A DNA stretch of 64,000 bases from Azophilus sp965199705 (GTDB lineage Bacteria; Pseudomonadota; Gammaproteobacteria; Pseudomonadales; Azotimanducaceae). The translations under genes were made by a program, and so were the position numbers. Location of the stretch: positions 2,852,001 to 2,916,000 of the forward strand of contig OZ241359.1 of the NCBI GenBank assembly GCA_965199705.1. Direction: 5' to 3'. The notes under the pieces were generated by a model, which had not been told where the DNA came from, searched no databases, and was given only the letters and a program-made list of their open reading frames with translations. This document shows, one piece after another, positions 53,899-63,312 of this stretch. Each line of letters opens with the position of its first letter. Positions within the stretch are counted from its first letter, which is position 1.

Positions 53899-54802
53899 AC
53901 AGAAACGCGGGCGCCTGGTGGATGGCGTGCTGGTGATCGACAAGCCGCACGGCGCGAGTTCCAATGAGGCGGTACAGCGCGCCAAGCGGTTGTTCGCTGC
54001 CCGCAAGGTGGGGCATACCGGCAACCTGGACCCACTGGCGACCGGGGTGTTGCCGCTCTGTTTTGGCGAAGCCACCAAGTTTTCGCGTTATCTGCTTGCG
54101 TCGGACAAACGCTACTGGTGCCGAATCCAGCTCGGCGTTGCCACAGACTCCGGCGACGCAGACGGCAAGGTGATCTCCGAAACCCCCGGAGTCTTGCTGG
54201 AGCGCGACGAGGTGGAGGCCGCCCTGTGTCACTTTCGGGGTCCGATCAAGCAGGTGCCGTCCATGTACTCGGCCATCAAGCATCAGGGGCAACCGTTGTA
54301 CAAGCTGGCCCGCAAGGGCATCGAGGTCGAGCGCGAGGCGCGCGACGCCATGATCTATTCCAACGAGTTGACAGCCTTTGACGGCAAGCATCTTGAGATC
54401 GTCATCCGTTGCAGCAAGGGCACCTATGTGCGCTCGATTGCTACCGACCTCGGCGAGCGTCTCGGTTGTGGCGCACATGTCACCGCGCTGCGACGATTGC
54501 AGGCCGGCCCCTATCGAGAACAGGATCTGGTGACCTTCGAGACCTTGGAAGCGGCGCTGCCGAACGGGTCTCTGGATCCGTTTCTGCTCCCGGTTTCGAG
54601 CGCTGTTCAGGAATGGCCAGAGATCCGCGTAAACCGCCATCTCGCCTACTACCTGCAACAGGGGCAGCCGGTTCTGGCGCCCGGGTCGCCGAGCGACGGT
54701 TGGGTGCGCATCGCCATGGACGAGCCGGACAGCCGCTTTCTCGGCGTCGGGGAAATTCTGGACGACGGCCGCATCGCCCCGCGGAGACTGATGAATCATT
54801 GA
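53876..54802 (+). CDS. truB: tRNA pseudouridine(55) synthase TruB
   Basis: A 308-residue enzyme making pseudouridine 55 in the tRNA T loop. The N-terminus reads GVLVIDKPHGASSNEAVQRAKRLF. The catalytic aspartate lies in VGHTGNLDPLATGVLP, where Asn replaces the more common Ser before LDP. Also present are KRYWCRIQLGVATDSGD and CSKGTYVRSIATDLGE. The C-terminal half includes a PUA-like domain. The start may be 53876 (GGAAG only 2 bp upstream) or 53888; both lie inside rbfA. A perfect palindrome follows before rpsO. Confidence 0.94.
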   Translation: MRRIMRARQKRGRLVDGVLVIDKPHGASSNEAVQRAKRLFAARKVGHTGNLDPLATGVLPLCFGEATKFSRYLLASDKRYWCRIQLGVATDSGDADGKVISETPGVLLERDEVEAALCHFRGPIKQVPSMYSAIKHQGQPLYKLARKGIEVEREARDAMIYSNELTAFDGKHLEIVIRCSKGTYVRSIATDLGERLGCGAHVTALRRLQAGPYREQDLVTFETLEAALPNGSLDPFLLPVSSAVQEWPEIRVNRHLAYYLQQGQPVLAPGSPSDGWVRIAMDEPDSRFLGVGEILDDGRIAPRRLMNH

Positions 54803-54818
54803 GGTAAACGGGCGTTTC

Positions 54819-54838
54819 GGAACCCGCGCGCGGGTTCC
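54819..54838 (+). terminator. Perfect 20-bp palindrome between truB and rpsO
   Basis: ggaacccgcgcgcgggttcc is fully self-complementary and followed by ttgctgc, so the U-tract is poor. It could act as an attenuator or processing hairpin in the truB-rpsO gap. A TTGACA (54866-54871) follows, possibly the -35 of an rpsO promoter, but no good -10 is in register. Confidence 0.45.
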
Positions 54839-54899
54839 TTGCTGCAAATATGCGCGGCGGACGCCTTGACATGAAACTGGCATATTGGAGAACCAGACA

Positions 54900-55169
54900 A
54901 TGGCACTGAGCGCAGAACGCAAGGCCGAAATCATTCAGGATTACCAGCTTGAGCGAGGCGATACCGGCTCACCCGAGGTGCAGGTAGCCCTGCTGACGAT
55001 CAACATCAACACATTGCAGGAACATTTCCGGACGCACAAGAAAGACTTCCACTCCCGGCGGGGGCTGATCCGCATGGTGAACCAGCGGCGCAAGCTGCTC
55101 GATTACCTCAAGCGCAAGGATCAGGCCCGCTATCTCAAACTGATCAAGCGCCTGGAGCTTCGGCGCTGA
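54900..55169 (+). CDS. rpsO: 30S ribosomal protein S15
   Basis: An 89-residue primary-binding protein of the 30S platform. It starts MALSAERKAEIIQDYQL and has the family signatures GDTGSPEVQVALLT and HFRTHKKDFHSRRGL, ending KRLELRR. Length is exactly typical. The ATG at 54900 has TTGGAGAA about 9 bp upstream. It lies between truB and pnp as in most gammaproteobacteria, where S15 can repress its own message. Confidence 0.97.
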   Translation: MALSAERKAEIIQDYQLERGDTGSPEVQVALLTININTLQEHFRTHKKDFHSRRGLIRMVNQRRKLLDYLKRKDQARYLKLIKRLELRR

Positions 55170-55235
55170 GATGGCGTCACAGGCGCCCCGGAACACGCAA
55201 AGCAAACATCAAGAGTCTTATACGAGGAGATCAAG

Positions 55236-57335
55236 TTGAACCCGATTATTCGAGAATTTTCCCTGGGCGGCGAGACGGTGCGGATCGAAACCGGCCGCAT
55301 CGCCCGACAGGCGGACGGCGCCGCGCTGGTCAGCATCGGCGACACGGTGGTGTTGACCACGGCCGTCGGCGCCAAGGCGGCCAGGCCCGGCCAGCCCTTC
55401 TTTCCATTGACCGTGAACTACCAGGAGAAGACCTACTCTGCTGGCCGGATTCCGGGCGGCTTTTTCCGCCGGGAAGGACGGCCGACGGAAAAGGAAACCC
55501 TGACCTCGCGCCTGATCGACAGGCCCATCCGTCCCCTGTTTCCCAAGGGCTTCATGAACAATGTGCAGGTGATCGCAACCGTGCTCTCTGCAGACCCGGA
55601 CAAGGATCCGGACATCGCCGCCCTGATCGGCGCATCGGCAGCGCTGGCGCTGTCCGGCATTCCTTTCAGCGGGCCGATCGGCGCCGCCCGCGTCGGCTAC
55701 CTGGGCCATCGCTACACGCTCAACCCCAGCTATGATGAACTGGCAAACTCGGCGCTCAACATGGTGGTGGCGGGTACGCAGGAGGCGGTTCTGATGGTGG
55801 AGTCGCAAGCCCGGGAGCTGTCCGAAGACCAGATGCTCGGCGCCGTGCTGTTTGCGCATCAGGAGATGCAGCCCACCATGCAGGCCATCCGCAGCCTGGC
55901 CGAGGAAGCCGGCAAGCCGGCCTGGGACTGGTCGCCGGAAGCGCCGGATGAGGCCTTGGCCGAGGCGGTCTCGCGGATCGCGCGACAGCCTCTGGAAGAA
56001 GCCTTCAGCCTTTCTGACAAGATGGCGCGACAGGCACGGATTCGGGAAGTGCATCAACAGGTGGCCGATGAGCTTGGTCAGGAACAGGAAGAAGCACCGG
56101 ACAGCGCCGCCGTATCGGCGGCGGTCCACTCACTGGAGAAGGACGTGGTGCGCAGCCGGGTGCTCAACGGCGAACCGCGCGTGGACAACCGGGCGCGGGA
56201 TCAAGTGCGACCCATCTCCGTATCTGTTGGTCTGCTGCCGAGAGCCCACGGCTCGGCTCTCTTTACCCGAGGCGAAACCCAGGCGATCGTGACTGCCACG
56301 CTCGGCACCCTGCGCGATTCGGCTCTGGTGGAAAGCCTGACCGGGACAACCAAGGATCCGTTCCTGCTGCACTACAACTTTCCGCCTTTCAGTGTTGGTG
56401 AAACCGGCATGATGACCGGCCCCAAGCGGCGAGAAATCGGACATGGCCGACTCGCCAGGCGCGGCCTGGCGGCGGTATTGCCGCAGGAAGACAGCTTTCC
56501 CTACACCATCCGCGTAGTCTCGGAAATCACTGAATCCAACGGTTCAAGCTCCATGGCCAGCGTGTGCGGCAGTTCGCTGGCGCTGATGGACGCTGGCGTG
56601 CCGCTCACCCGACCGGTGGCGGGCGTCGCGATGGGTCTGGTGAAGGAAGGTGAGCGCCATGCGGTGCTGACAGACATTCTCGGCGATGAAGACCATCTCG
56701 GCGACATGGACTTCAAGGTCGCCGGCACCTCGGAAGGGGTCACGGCCCTGCAAATGGACATCAAGATTACCGGCGTCACGGAAGCTATCATGGAAGAGGC
56801 CCTGAAGCAGGCTCTGAACGCCCGGCTGCACATCCTGAACGAAATGAATCAGGTGCTGTCCGCCTCGCGGGCAGAAATCTCGCCTCGGGCGCCGGCCATG
56901 ACCGTGGTCAATGTCGCGCGCGACAAGATCCGCGACGTAATCGGCAAGGGCGGCGCCACCATCCGCTCTATCGTCGAAGAGACCGGCGCCGAGATCGACA
57001 TCGAAGATGATGGCGCCGTGCGCGTGTACGCTGCCGATGCGGACGCGATGAAGGCCGCGGTCGCACGCATCGAAGAGATCACCGCCGAAGCCGAAGTCGG
57101 CAAAATATACAATGGCAAGGTGGCGCGGATTCTCGAATTCGGCGCCTTCGTCAACATCTTGCCCGGCAAGGATGGGCTGGTGCACATCTCGCAGATTGCG
57201 CATGAGCGCGTCGAGAACGTAAACGACTATCTGCAGGAAGGGCAGAACGTTGATGTGGTGGTGCTCGACATCGACCAGCGCGGCCGAATCAAGCTGAGCA
57301 TGAAGGAAGTGGGGAACTACGCGCAGTCGGCTTGA
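55236..57335 (+). CDS. pnp: Polyribonucleotide nucleotidyltransferase (PNPase)
   Basis: A 699-residue phosphorolytic 3'-5' exoribonuclease and degradosome component. It has two RNase PH domains (residues about 10-220 and 310-540; EGRPTEKETLTSRLIDRPIRPLF and DEDHLGDMDFKVAGTSEGVTALQMDIK are signatures), then a KH domain (VIGKGGATIRSIVEETGAEIDIEDDG) and an S1 domain (KVARILEFGAFVNILPGKDGLVHISQI). It starts with TTG at 55236, preceded by GAGGAGA 5 bp upstream, as is common for pnp. It is convergent with prfC across 81 bp with no clear terminator. Confidence 0.97.
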   Translation: MNPIIREFSLGGETVRIETGRIARQADGAALVSIGDTVVLTTAVGAKAARPGQPFFPLTVNYQEKTYSAGRIPGGFFRREGRPTEKETLTSRLIDRPIRPLFPKGFMNNVQVIATVLSADPDKDPDIAALIGASAALALSGIPFSGPIGAARVGYLGHRYTLNPSYDELANSALNMVVAGTQEAVLMVESQARELSEDQMLGAVLFAHQEMQPTMQAIRSLAEEAGKPAWDWSPEAPDEALAEAVSRIARQPLEEAFSLSDKMARQARIREVHQQVADELGQEQEEAPDSAAVSAAVHSLEKDVVRSRVLNGEPRVDNRARDQVRPISVSVGLLPRAHGSALFTRGETQAIVTATLGTLRDSALVESLTGTTKDPFLLHYNFPPFSVGETGMMTGPKRREIGHGRLARRGLAAVLPQEDSFPYTIRVVSEITESNGSSSMASVCGSSLALMDAGVPLTRPVAGVAMGLVKEGERHAVLTDILGDEDHLGDMDFKVAGTSEGVTALQMDIKITGVTEAIMEEALKQALNARLHILNEMNQVLSASRAEISPRAPAMTVVNVARDKIRDVIGKGGATIRSIVEETGAEIDIEDDGAVRVYAADADAMKAAVARIEEITAEAEVGKIYNGKVARILEFGAFVNILPGKDGLVHISQIAHERVENVNDYLQEGQNVDVVVLDIDQRGRIKLSMKEVGNYAQSA

Positions 57336-57416
57336 GAGCCGCCGCCGGGCAAGCACAGATGACCGTCCCCCTGCCTGAATCCGAAGTCTGGAGTGGCGGC
57401 ATCTCTTCGAGGCGCG

Positions 57417-58985
57417 TCAATGCTCTCGCGTCTTTTGAAACGCAAGCGTTGGCCAGCGTTCCTGCGTCAGTTGCAGGTGGGTTCGGGTCGGGGCCAGGTA
57501 GGTCAGGTGGCCGCCGCTGTCCAAGGCAAGATGGCCGGCCAATCGGCTGCGAAATGCTTCCAGTTGCGCCGCATCCTCGCTCAGCACCCAACGGGCAGTG
57601 GCCAGCGACACAGGTTCATAGACGCAATCCGCTCGATACTCGTGCGCCAGCCGATGCGCCACCATATCGAATTGCAATATGCCGACCACGCCCAGCACCA
57701 GCTCCTGCCGCGCCAGGGGCCTGAAAGTCTGGATGGCGCCCTCCTCCGCCAGCTGCGCCAACCCCTTTTCAAGCTGCTTGCCCTTCAAGGGATTCTCGCT
57801 GCGCACGCGACGAAATAGTTCCGGGGCGAAGTTGGGGATGCCGAGAAAGCGCAGGGATTCGCCCTCGGTAAAGGTATCGCCGATGTGCATCGCACCGTGA
57901 CTGTGGAGGCCGATGATGTCGCCGGGCAGGGCATCTTCCGCCTGCTTCCTGTCGCCAGCCAGGAAGGTGACAGCGTCGGTCACCTTGCGCCTCTTGCCAG
58001 TGCGCACATGCTGCATCGACATGCCCGGCCGATAACGCCCGGAACACACGCGCAGGAAGGCAACGCGATCCCGATGGCGCGGATCCATGTTGGCCTGAAT
58101 CTTGAATACGAAGCCTGAAAAACGTGTCTCGTCAGGGGCCACGAGCCGGCTTTCGGCCTGCCTCGGCTGCGGTCCCGGCGCTTCCTGGACCAGTCCGTCC
58201 AGCATTTCCCGGATGCCGAAATTGCCGAGCGCCGTGCCGAAATACACAGGCGTCAGAACAGCGTCTAGAAAGGCGCTGCGGTCGAACGGGTTGGCCGCCT
58301 GCCGAACCAGCTCAAGGGACTCGGATTCGGCCTCGTAGTCGTCTCCCAGCAAGGCCATGAGGTCATCGTTGGCCAGCACCGGAAAGTCATGCAGCCTGTG
58401 CCCTCGCCCGGGCTGATAGACGTGTACCCGGCCGGCAGCAAGCTCTTCGATCCCCCTGAAGTTCGAGCCGCTGCCCAGCGGCCAGGTGATCGGCGCACAT
58501 TGAATCTGCAACACTTCCTCGATTTCATCAAGCAGTTCCAGCGGGTCGCGAATCGCCCGGTCGAGCTTGTTGATGAAGGTGATGATCGGGGTGTTGCGCT
58601 GCCGACAAATCTCCATCAGCTTGATGGTGCGCGGTTCCACGCCACGCGCCCCGTCGATCACCATCAGAGCCGCATCCACCGCCGTCAGAGTTCGGTAGGT
58701 GTCTTCCGAGAAGTCTTCGTGGCCCGGCGTATCGAGCAGGTTCAGCACATAATCCCGATAGCAGAACTGCATCACGGAAGTGGTCACGGATATGCCCCGC
58801 TCCTGCTCCATGGCCATCCAGTCCGACGCCGCATGGCGATCGGCCTTGCGAGATTTCACCGTGCCTGCCAACTGGATCGCCTGGCCGAACAGCAGCAGCT
58901 TCTCGGTCATGGTGGTCTTGCCGGCATCGGGATGGGAGATGATGGCAAAGGTGCGGCGCTTGCCCGGATCGGTGCGAACGCTCAT
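57417..58985 (-). CDS. prfC: Peptide chain release factor 3
   Basis: A 522-residue translational GTPase that recycles RF1 and RF2. The G domain has ISHPDAGKTTMTEKLLL, the switch region ERGISVTTSVMQF, DTPGHEDFSEDTYRTL and NKLDR. The RF3-specific C-terminal domain includes LGVVGILQFDMVAHRLAHEY. Length is near the E. coli 529. It overlaps the upstream queG gene by 4 bp. Confidence 0.96.
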   Translation of the reverse strand: MSVRTDPGKRRTFAIISHPDAGKTTMTEKLLLFGQAIQLAGTVKSRKADRHAASDWMAMEQERGISVTTSVMQFCYRDYVLNLLDTPGHEDFSEDTYRTLTAVDAALMVIDGARGVEPRTIKLMEICRQRNTPIITFINKLDRAIRDPLELLDEIEEVLQIQCAPITWPLGSGSNFRGIEELAAGRVHVYQPGRGHRLHDFPVLANDDLMALLGDDYEAESESLELVRQAANPFDRSAFLDAVLTPVYFGTALGNFGIREMLDGLVQEAPGPQPRQAESRLVAPDETRFSGFVFKIQANMDPRHRDRVAFLRVCSGRYRPGMSMQHVRTGKRRKVTDAVTFLAGDRKQAEDALPGDIIGLHSHGAMHIGDTFTEGESLRFLGIPNFAPELFRRVRSENPLKGKQLEKGLAQLAEEGAIQTFRPLARQELVLGVVGILQFDMVAHRLAHEYRADCVYEPVSLATARWVLSEDAAQLEAFRSRLAGHLALDSGGHLTYLAPTRTHLQLTQERWPTLAFQKTREH

Positions 58986-60091
58986 GGGCGCGACATCCGG
59001 GACAGCGCCCAGTCAATGTGCTCGCGCACCAGGGGCGTCGCCGAGGGGCGCGCGGCCTCCAGCGCCTGAGTCAGGGCCTGCCGGCGGCGGTCGCCTGCCG
59101 GGATCCGGTCGGCGCAATTGCCCAGGGCAACAGCCAGGTTGCGGCGCCACCTTTCATAGCCGAGCCGCCTCAAGGGACTGCCCGCCGTGGCTTCCAGCCA
59201 GGCGGCTTCGTCCCAGCCGAACAGTTGCAGCAGCTCGGCCTGATCCAGGCCATGACGCGGCTGAAAATCGGCGACTTTGGAGCGTGGCGCAGCACGATTC
59301 CAGGGACAATAGATCTGGCAATCGTCGCAGCCGAATATCCGATTGCCAATGAGCGGACGCAGCGCCTCTGGAATCGCGCTCTTGTGCTCGATCGTGAGAT
59401 ACGAAATACAGCGCCTGGCGTCGATCACCTTGTCCGCCACGATTGCGTCTGTCGGACAATGATTGATGCAGGCCTTGCAACCGCCACAGCGATCCGGCTC
59501 TCGATCCGCAGTCGGCGGCAGTGGCAGGTTTGTGTAGATTTCGCCGATAAAGAACCAGCTGCCGGCCTGTGGATGCAGCAACAAGCTGTTGCGTCCGATC
59601 CAGCCAAGGCCCGCCTCCTGAGCCAGAGGCTTTTCCAGAACCGGCGCGCTGTCGGTGAACGCGCGATAGCGCCCGTCCAGATGGCGAACCGCCTGATCGA
59701 TACGCTGCGCGAGGCGCGCCAGGCGGCGGCGCACGACCTTGTGATAATCGCGCCCGGTCGCGTAGCGCGACACATAGGCCAACTCAGCGTTCTCAAGCAC
59801 GCGAATCGGTTCTGCCGCCTCCGGTTGATAGTCCATGCGCGCCACCAGAACCGAGCAGGTATCGGGCACAAGCGCTTCCGGATGCAGGCGTTTGCGAAGA
59901 TTGCGCGCCATCCAGGTCATCTCACCGTGAAATCCCCGGGCAAGCCAGTCACGCACATGCGGCTCGTAAGCCGACAGGTCAATGCCAGCCACGCCCAGCT
60001 GCTGAAAGCCGAGCTCGCTGGCCCAACCACGCACCTTGTCCACGAGCGCACGCAAGTCCTGATTTTCGGCATTCGCCTCGTTAGCCCGCAT
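58982..60091 (-). CDS. queG: Epoxyqueuosine reductase QueG
   Basis: A 369-residue cobalamin- and Fe-S-dependent enzyme that performs the last step of queuosine synthesis in tRNA. Two 4Fe-4S clusters are encoded by RCGGCKACINHCPTDAI and FGCDDCQIYCPWN. LGWIGRNSLLLHPQAGSWFFIGEIYTNL is the signature of the DUF1730/QueG family. A C-terminal HEAT-like helical region follows. Its divergent neighbour is nnr, 76 bp away, the usual arrangement in gammaproteobacteria. Confidence 0.94.
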   Translation of the reverse strand: MRANEANAENQDLRALVDKVRGWASELGFQQLGVAGIDLSAYEPHVRDWLARGFHGEMTWMARNLRKRLHPEALVPDTCSVLVARMDYQPEAAEPIRVLENAELAYVSRYATGRDYHKVVRRRLARLAQRIDQAVRHLDGRYRAFTDSAPVLEKPLAQEAGLGWIGRNSLLLHPQAGSWFFIGEIYTNLPLPPTADREPDRCGGCKACINHCPTDAIVADKVIDARRCISYLTIEHKSAIPEALRPLIGNRIFGCDDCQIYCPWNRAAPRSKVADFQPRHGLDQAELLQLFGWDEAAWLEATAGSPLRRLGYERWRRNLAVALGNCADRIPAGDRRRQALTQALEAARPSATPLVREHIDWALSRMSRP

Positions 60092-60153
60092 CCTGCACCA
60101 GCACCCTTGATCGAATTCCGCATCGCCTGCGCCGACGACACGCAGTCACTCGT

Positions 60154-60159
60154 TATAAT
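60154..60159 (+). promoter_or_regulatory. Consensus -10 hexamer directly before nnr
   Basis: TATAAT lies only 8 bp before the GTG start of nnr. If used, transcription would begin about 2 bp before the start codon, giving an almost leaderless message. The -35 position lacks a clear match. Confidence 0.5.
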
Positions 60160-60167
60160 GGCCTGCC

Positions 60168-61667
60168 GTGATTCCCCTGTACACCAGCGCAGAGTGCCGG
60201 GCGCTTGATCGGTTGATGATCGCGCAACAGGGCGTTACCGGCTTCTCTCTCATGCAGCGTGCCGGGCAGGCTGCCTTCGACCTGCTCGCCCACAGGTGGC
60301 CGGAGGCGGCCAGGATCACCGTGTTTTGCGGCAAGGGCAACAATGCTGGAGACGGCTACGTGGTCGCCGGCCTCGCCAGAAAGTCGGGATTGCGCGCAGA
60401 GGTTCGGCAGATCGGGCCGGATGCGCTGCGCGGTGATGCGGCGGAAGCGGTCCGATTCGCACGGGCGGCAGGCGTGCCCATTCATCACAAGGCAGACATG
60501 CCGACACAAGGCCTGATTGTCGATGCGCTGCTGGGCACTGGTCTCAATGGCGCGCCGCGGGCGCCCTGGTCAGAGGTCATCAACGCAATCAATGCAAGCG
60601 AGCGACCGGTGTTGTCTCTGGATCTGCCCAGCGGCGTCGATGCGGGGACCGGCTGCGCGCCTGGCGCGGCGGTGCGCGCCGACTGCACGATTTCCTTTAT
60701 TGGCCACAAACTCGGGCTGCACACGGGCCGTGGCCGGTCGCTTCGCGGCGCCCTGATCCATGGCGACCTGAATGCGGACGCCAGCCTGTTCACGCAGATT
60801 CCCGGCTGTCCGCTCCTGCGTTTCGACGCGCAAGCGTTTCCCGAACTGCCCCTGGACGGACACAAGCACCGCCTGGGGCATCTGGTTGTGGCAGGAGGTG
60901 ACCGCAACATGGGCGGCGCGCCGCTGCTGGCCGCCGAGGCAGCGCTGCGCTGCGGCACAGGGCTGGTAAGCGTGCTTGCCCACAACCGTCATCATGCGGC
61001 CATTCTGGCCCGGCGCCCGGAACTGATGCTGGCGGACGCCGACGACCCGGAAGAACGCAATGCCCTGCTGGCACGGGCGAGCGCCATCACACTCGGGCCG
61101 GGGCTGGGTCGGAGAGCCTGGGGCGCAACGCTGGCAGAAGCGGCGCTGGCGGCACAAAAGCCGACGCTGATCGATGCCGATGGTTTACGCTGGTTGGCGC
61201 AAACCGCAGATACGCAGGTCAATGAGGAAACCAGTACGCCCGACGCACGCCAGGACGACGTCGACTCGCAAACCGAACGGATTATCACGCCACATCCAGG
61301 TGAGGCAGCAGCGCTTCTGGGCGCCCGCATCGCGGATGTGGAAGCCGACCGGCCTGGCGCTGCCCGCACGCTCGCGGCCAGATTTCAGGCGGTTGCGGTG
61401 CTCAAGGGGCCGGGCAGCCTCTGCGCTGGCCAGCAGCTGCTCGGTGTCTGCGACCACGGCAATCCGGGCATGGCCAGCGCTGGCATGGGTGATGTGCTGG
61501 CCGGCGTTATCGGCGGCTTGCTGGCGCAGGGTCTGGCGCCTGAGAGGGCGGCGACGCTCGGCGTTTGCCTGCATGGTCGGGCAGCCGATCTGGCAGCCGA
61601 GAAGCGCGGCCAGCGCGCGCTCGTGGCAACAGACCTGATCGACGCAATCGCCGAGCTGCTTCCATGA
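60168..61667 (+). CDS. nnr: Bifunctional NAD(P)H-hydrate epimerase / ADP-dependent dehydratase
   Basis: A 499-residue metabolite-repair enzyme. The N-terminal epimerase (NnrE, residues about 1-210) shows VFCGKGNNAGDGYVVAG and DLPSGVDAGTG. The C-terminal kinase-like dehydratase (NnrD, about 220-495) shows HLVVAGGDRNMGGAPLLAAEAALRCG, HPGEAAALLG and NPGMASAGMGDVLAGVIGGLLAQ. It repairs hydrated NADH and NADPH. It starts with GTG at 60168, which fits the family N-terminus (LYTSAECRALDRLMI). Its stop overlaps the tsaE ATG (ATGA). Confidence 0.94.
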   Translation: MIPLYTSAECRALDRLMIAQQGVTGFSLMQRAGQAAFDLLAHRWPEAARITVFCGKGNNAGDGYVVAGLARKSGLRAEVRQIGPDALRGDAAEAVRFARAAGVPIHHKADMPTQGLIVDALLGTGLNGAPRAPWSEVINAINASERPVLSLDLPSGVDAGTGCAPGAAVRADCTISFIGHKLGLHTGRGRSLRGALIHGDLNADASLFTQIPGCPLLRFDAQAFPELPLDGHKHRLGHLVVAGGDRNMGGAPLLAAEAALRCGTGLVSVLAHNRHHAAILARRPELMLADADDPEERNALLARASAITLGPGLGRRAWGATLAEAALAAQKPTLIDADGLRWLAQTADTQVNEETSTPDARQDDVDSQTERIITPHPGEAAALLGARIADVEADRPGAARTLAARFQAVAVLKGPGSLCAGQQLLGVCDHGNPGMASAGMGDVLAGVIGGLLAQGLAPERAATLGVCLHGRAADLAAEKRGQRALVATDLIDAIAELLP

Positions 61668-62110
61668 CGCATGCGTCTGTCCAGTCCGACCAACGCTACC
61701 TGGCGGACCCGGCGGCGACCCTGGCGCTTGGCGCCGAATTGGCGGATCTGCTCGCATCGGACTCTGGATACGGCAAGCAAGCGCTGGTGTTCTTGCACGG
61801 CGACCTGGGCGCAGGCAAGACTACCCTGGTGCGTGGCCTGTTGCGCCGGCTTGGCTATCAGGGCGCAGTGAAGAGCCCGACCTATACCCTGGTGGAACCC
61901 TACGCCGCCTTGCCCGTTTATCATCTTGATCTGTACAGAATCGAAGATGACCAGGAACTGGACTTCATCGGCATCGACGAATTGCTCGGTGAGCCAGGCA
62001 TCAAGCTGGTCGAGTGGCCGGAACGCGGCGCACGCCGGCTTCCCGCCCCTGACCTTTCCATAACCCTTGAATTTCAGGGGCCGGGGCGCAGCGCCCGGAT
62101 TCAGGCGTGA
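61664..62110 (+). CDS. tsaE: tRNA threonylcarbamoyladenosine synthesis ATPase TsaE
   Basis: A 148-residue P-loop ATPase of the t6A tRNA-modification complex with TsaB and TsaD. The Walker A is HGDLGAGKTTLVRGLL, followed by SPTYTLVEPY, YHLDLYRI and EWPERG, all family signatures. It overlaps nnr and the following amidase gene by 4 bp each (ATGA and GTGA), giving the classic nnr-tsaE-amiC-mutL run. Confidence 0.95.
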   Translation: MTHASVQSDQRYLADPAATLALGAELADLLASDSGYGKQALVFLHGDLGAGKTTLVRGLLRRLGYQGAVKSPTYTLVEPYAALPVYHLDLYRIEDDQELDFIGIDELLGEPGIKLVEWPERGARRLPAPDLSITLEFQGPGRSARIQA

Positions 62111-63312
62111 AGCAGTTACTGCGCTCGGCCGCCGCGCCAGGCGGGGGTGTTCCGGTGCGCCTCATCGGTGTTCTGACCGCGCTCTGCCTGCTGACGCTCT
62201 GGCAAGTGTCTGCCAAGGCAGGCGTCTTGCAGAACATCCGCGCCTACGAGGGCCCAGACCACACCCGGGTGGTGCTGGACACCGACAGCAAGGCGGACTA
62301 CACGTTGATGCGCTTGGAAAATCCTGACCGCCTGGTGATCGATCTGCGAAGCACGAATCTGGCCAGCCCGTTCCAGCCGGAAACCAGCAAGGCCATCGGA
62401 ACGGGCAAGCGGATTGTCAAGCTACGCCGCGCGGAACATGACGACTTCTATCGTGTGGTTCTGGATCTGCGCCAGTCCTATCCACACAACAGTTTTGAAT
62501 TGAAACCACTGCCGGGCTATGGTCATCGCCTGGTCATTGATCTGTTCGACCCGAGCCCTGCCGAACGCACTCCACTGGAACCGGGCAAGCTGATCATCGC
62601 CGTGGATGCCGGACACGGCGGCGAGGACCCGGGCGCGATTGGTCCCAATCGGCTGTACGAGAAGCAGGTGGTCTTGTCCATGGCGCGCAAGCTGGCCGAC
62701 CGCTTCAACCGCACCCCCGGCTACAGGGCCGTGCTCATTCGCACGGGCGACTATTACGTTCCCCTGCGCAAACGCGCCAGGCTCGCCCGAGACCACAAGG
62801 CCAACCTGTTCCTGTCGTTGCACGCCGACGCCTTTCGTGACTCGCGGGTGCATGGCGCTTCTGTGTTCATGCTGTCGGAGAAGGGCGCAGACAGTGAGTC
62901 AGCGCGCGCCAAGCGGGAAAACCTGGCGGACCTCAACGGCGGCGTTGACGTGGTGCGCCTCGACGACAAGCCGGACCCCCTGCGGCAGGTGCTGATCGAC
63001 AAGTCCATCGAGGGCTACCGCCTGACCAGCCACGAGGTCGGCGAGGAGATCCTGACGGAACTCGACAAGGTCACCAGCCTGCACAAGAAACAGATCGGCC
63101 ACGCCGCATTTGCCGTGCTCAAGATCGTGGATGCGCCCGGCCTTCTCATCGAAACCGGCTTCATCACCAACCCGAGAGAGGCGCGCAAGCTGAATCAGAA
63201 GGAACATCAGGACCGGATAGTCACCGCCATCCACAGGGGCGTTGTGCGCTACTGGAAAGAGAACCCGATGCCCGGCATCGCGCTGGCCGCTGCTGCGCCC
63301 ATCCGCCCATGA
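62107..63312 (+). CDS. amiC: N-acetylmuramoyl-L-alanine amidase (AmiC/AmiB-type)
   Basis: A 401-residue zinc amidase that splits septal peptidoglycan during cell separation. It has an N-terminal export segment (about 18-38), an AMIN domain (about 40-145; TRVVLDTDSKADYTLMRLENPDRLVIDLR) and a catalytic Amidase_3 domain (about 162-390). Zinc and catalytic motifs are AVDAGHGGEDPGAIG, LFLSLHADAF and LLIETGFITNPREA. It lacks the C-terminal LysM domain of AmiB-type proteins. GTG start at 62107 overlaps the tsaE stop. Confidence 0.93.
   Translation: MKQLLRSAAAPGGGVPVRLIGVLTALCLLTLWQVSAKAGVLQNIRAYEGPDHTRVVLDTDSKADYTLMRLENPDRLVIDLRSTNLASPFQPETSKAIGTGKRIVKLRRAEHDDFYRVVLDLRQSYPHNSFELKPLPGYGHRLVIDLFDPSPAERTPLEPGKLIIAVDAGHGGEDPGAIGPNRLYEKQVVLSMARKLADRFNRTPGYRAVLIRTGDYYVPLRKRARLARDHKANLFLSLHADAFRDSRVHGASVFMLSEKGADSESARAKRENLADLNGGVDVVRLDDKPDPLRQVLIDKSIEGYRLTSHEVGEEILTELDKVTSLHKKQIGHAAFAVLKIVDAPGLLIETGFITNPREARKLNQKEHQDRIVTAIHRGVVRYWKENPMPGIALAAAAPIRP

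Noticed and set aside
57336..57416. Terminator between convergent pnp and prfC
   Set aside because: No stem with a T-tract could be found in the 81 bp.
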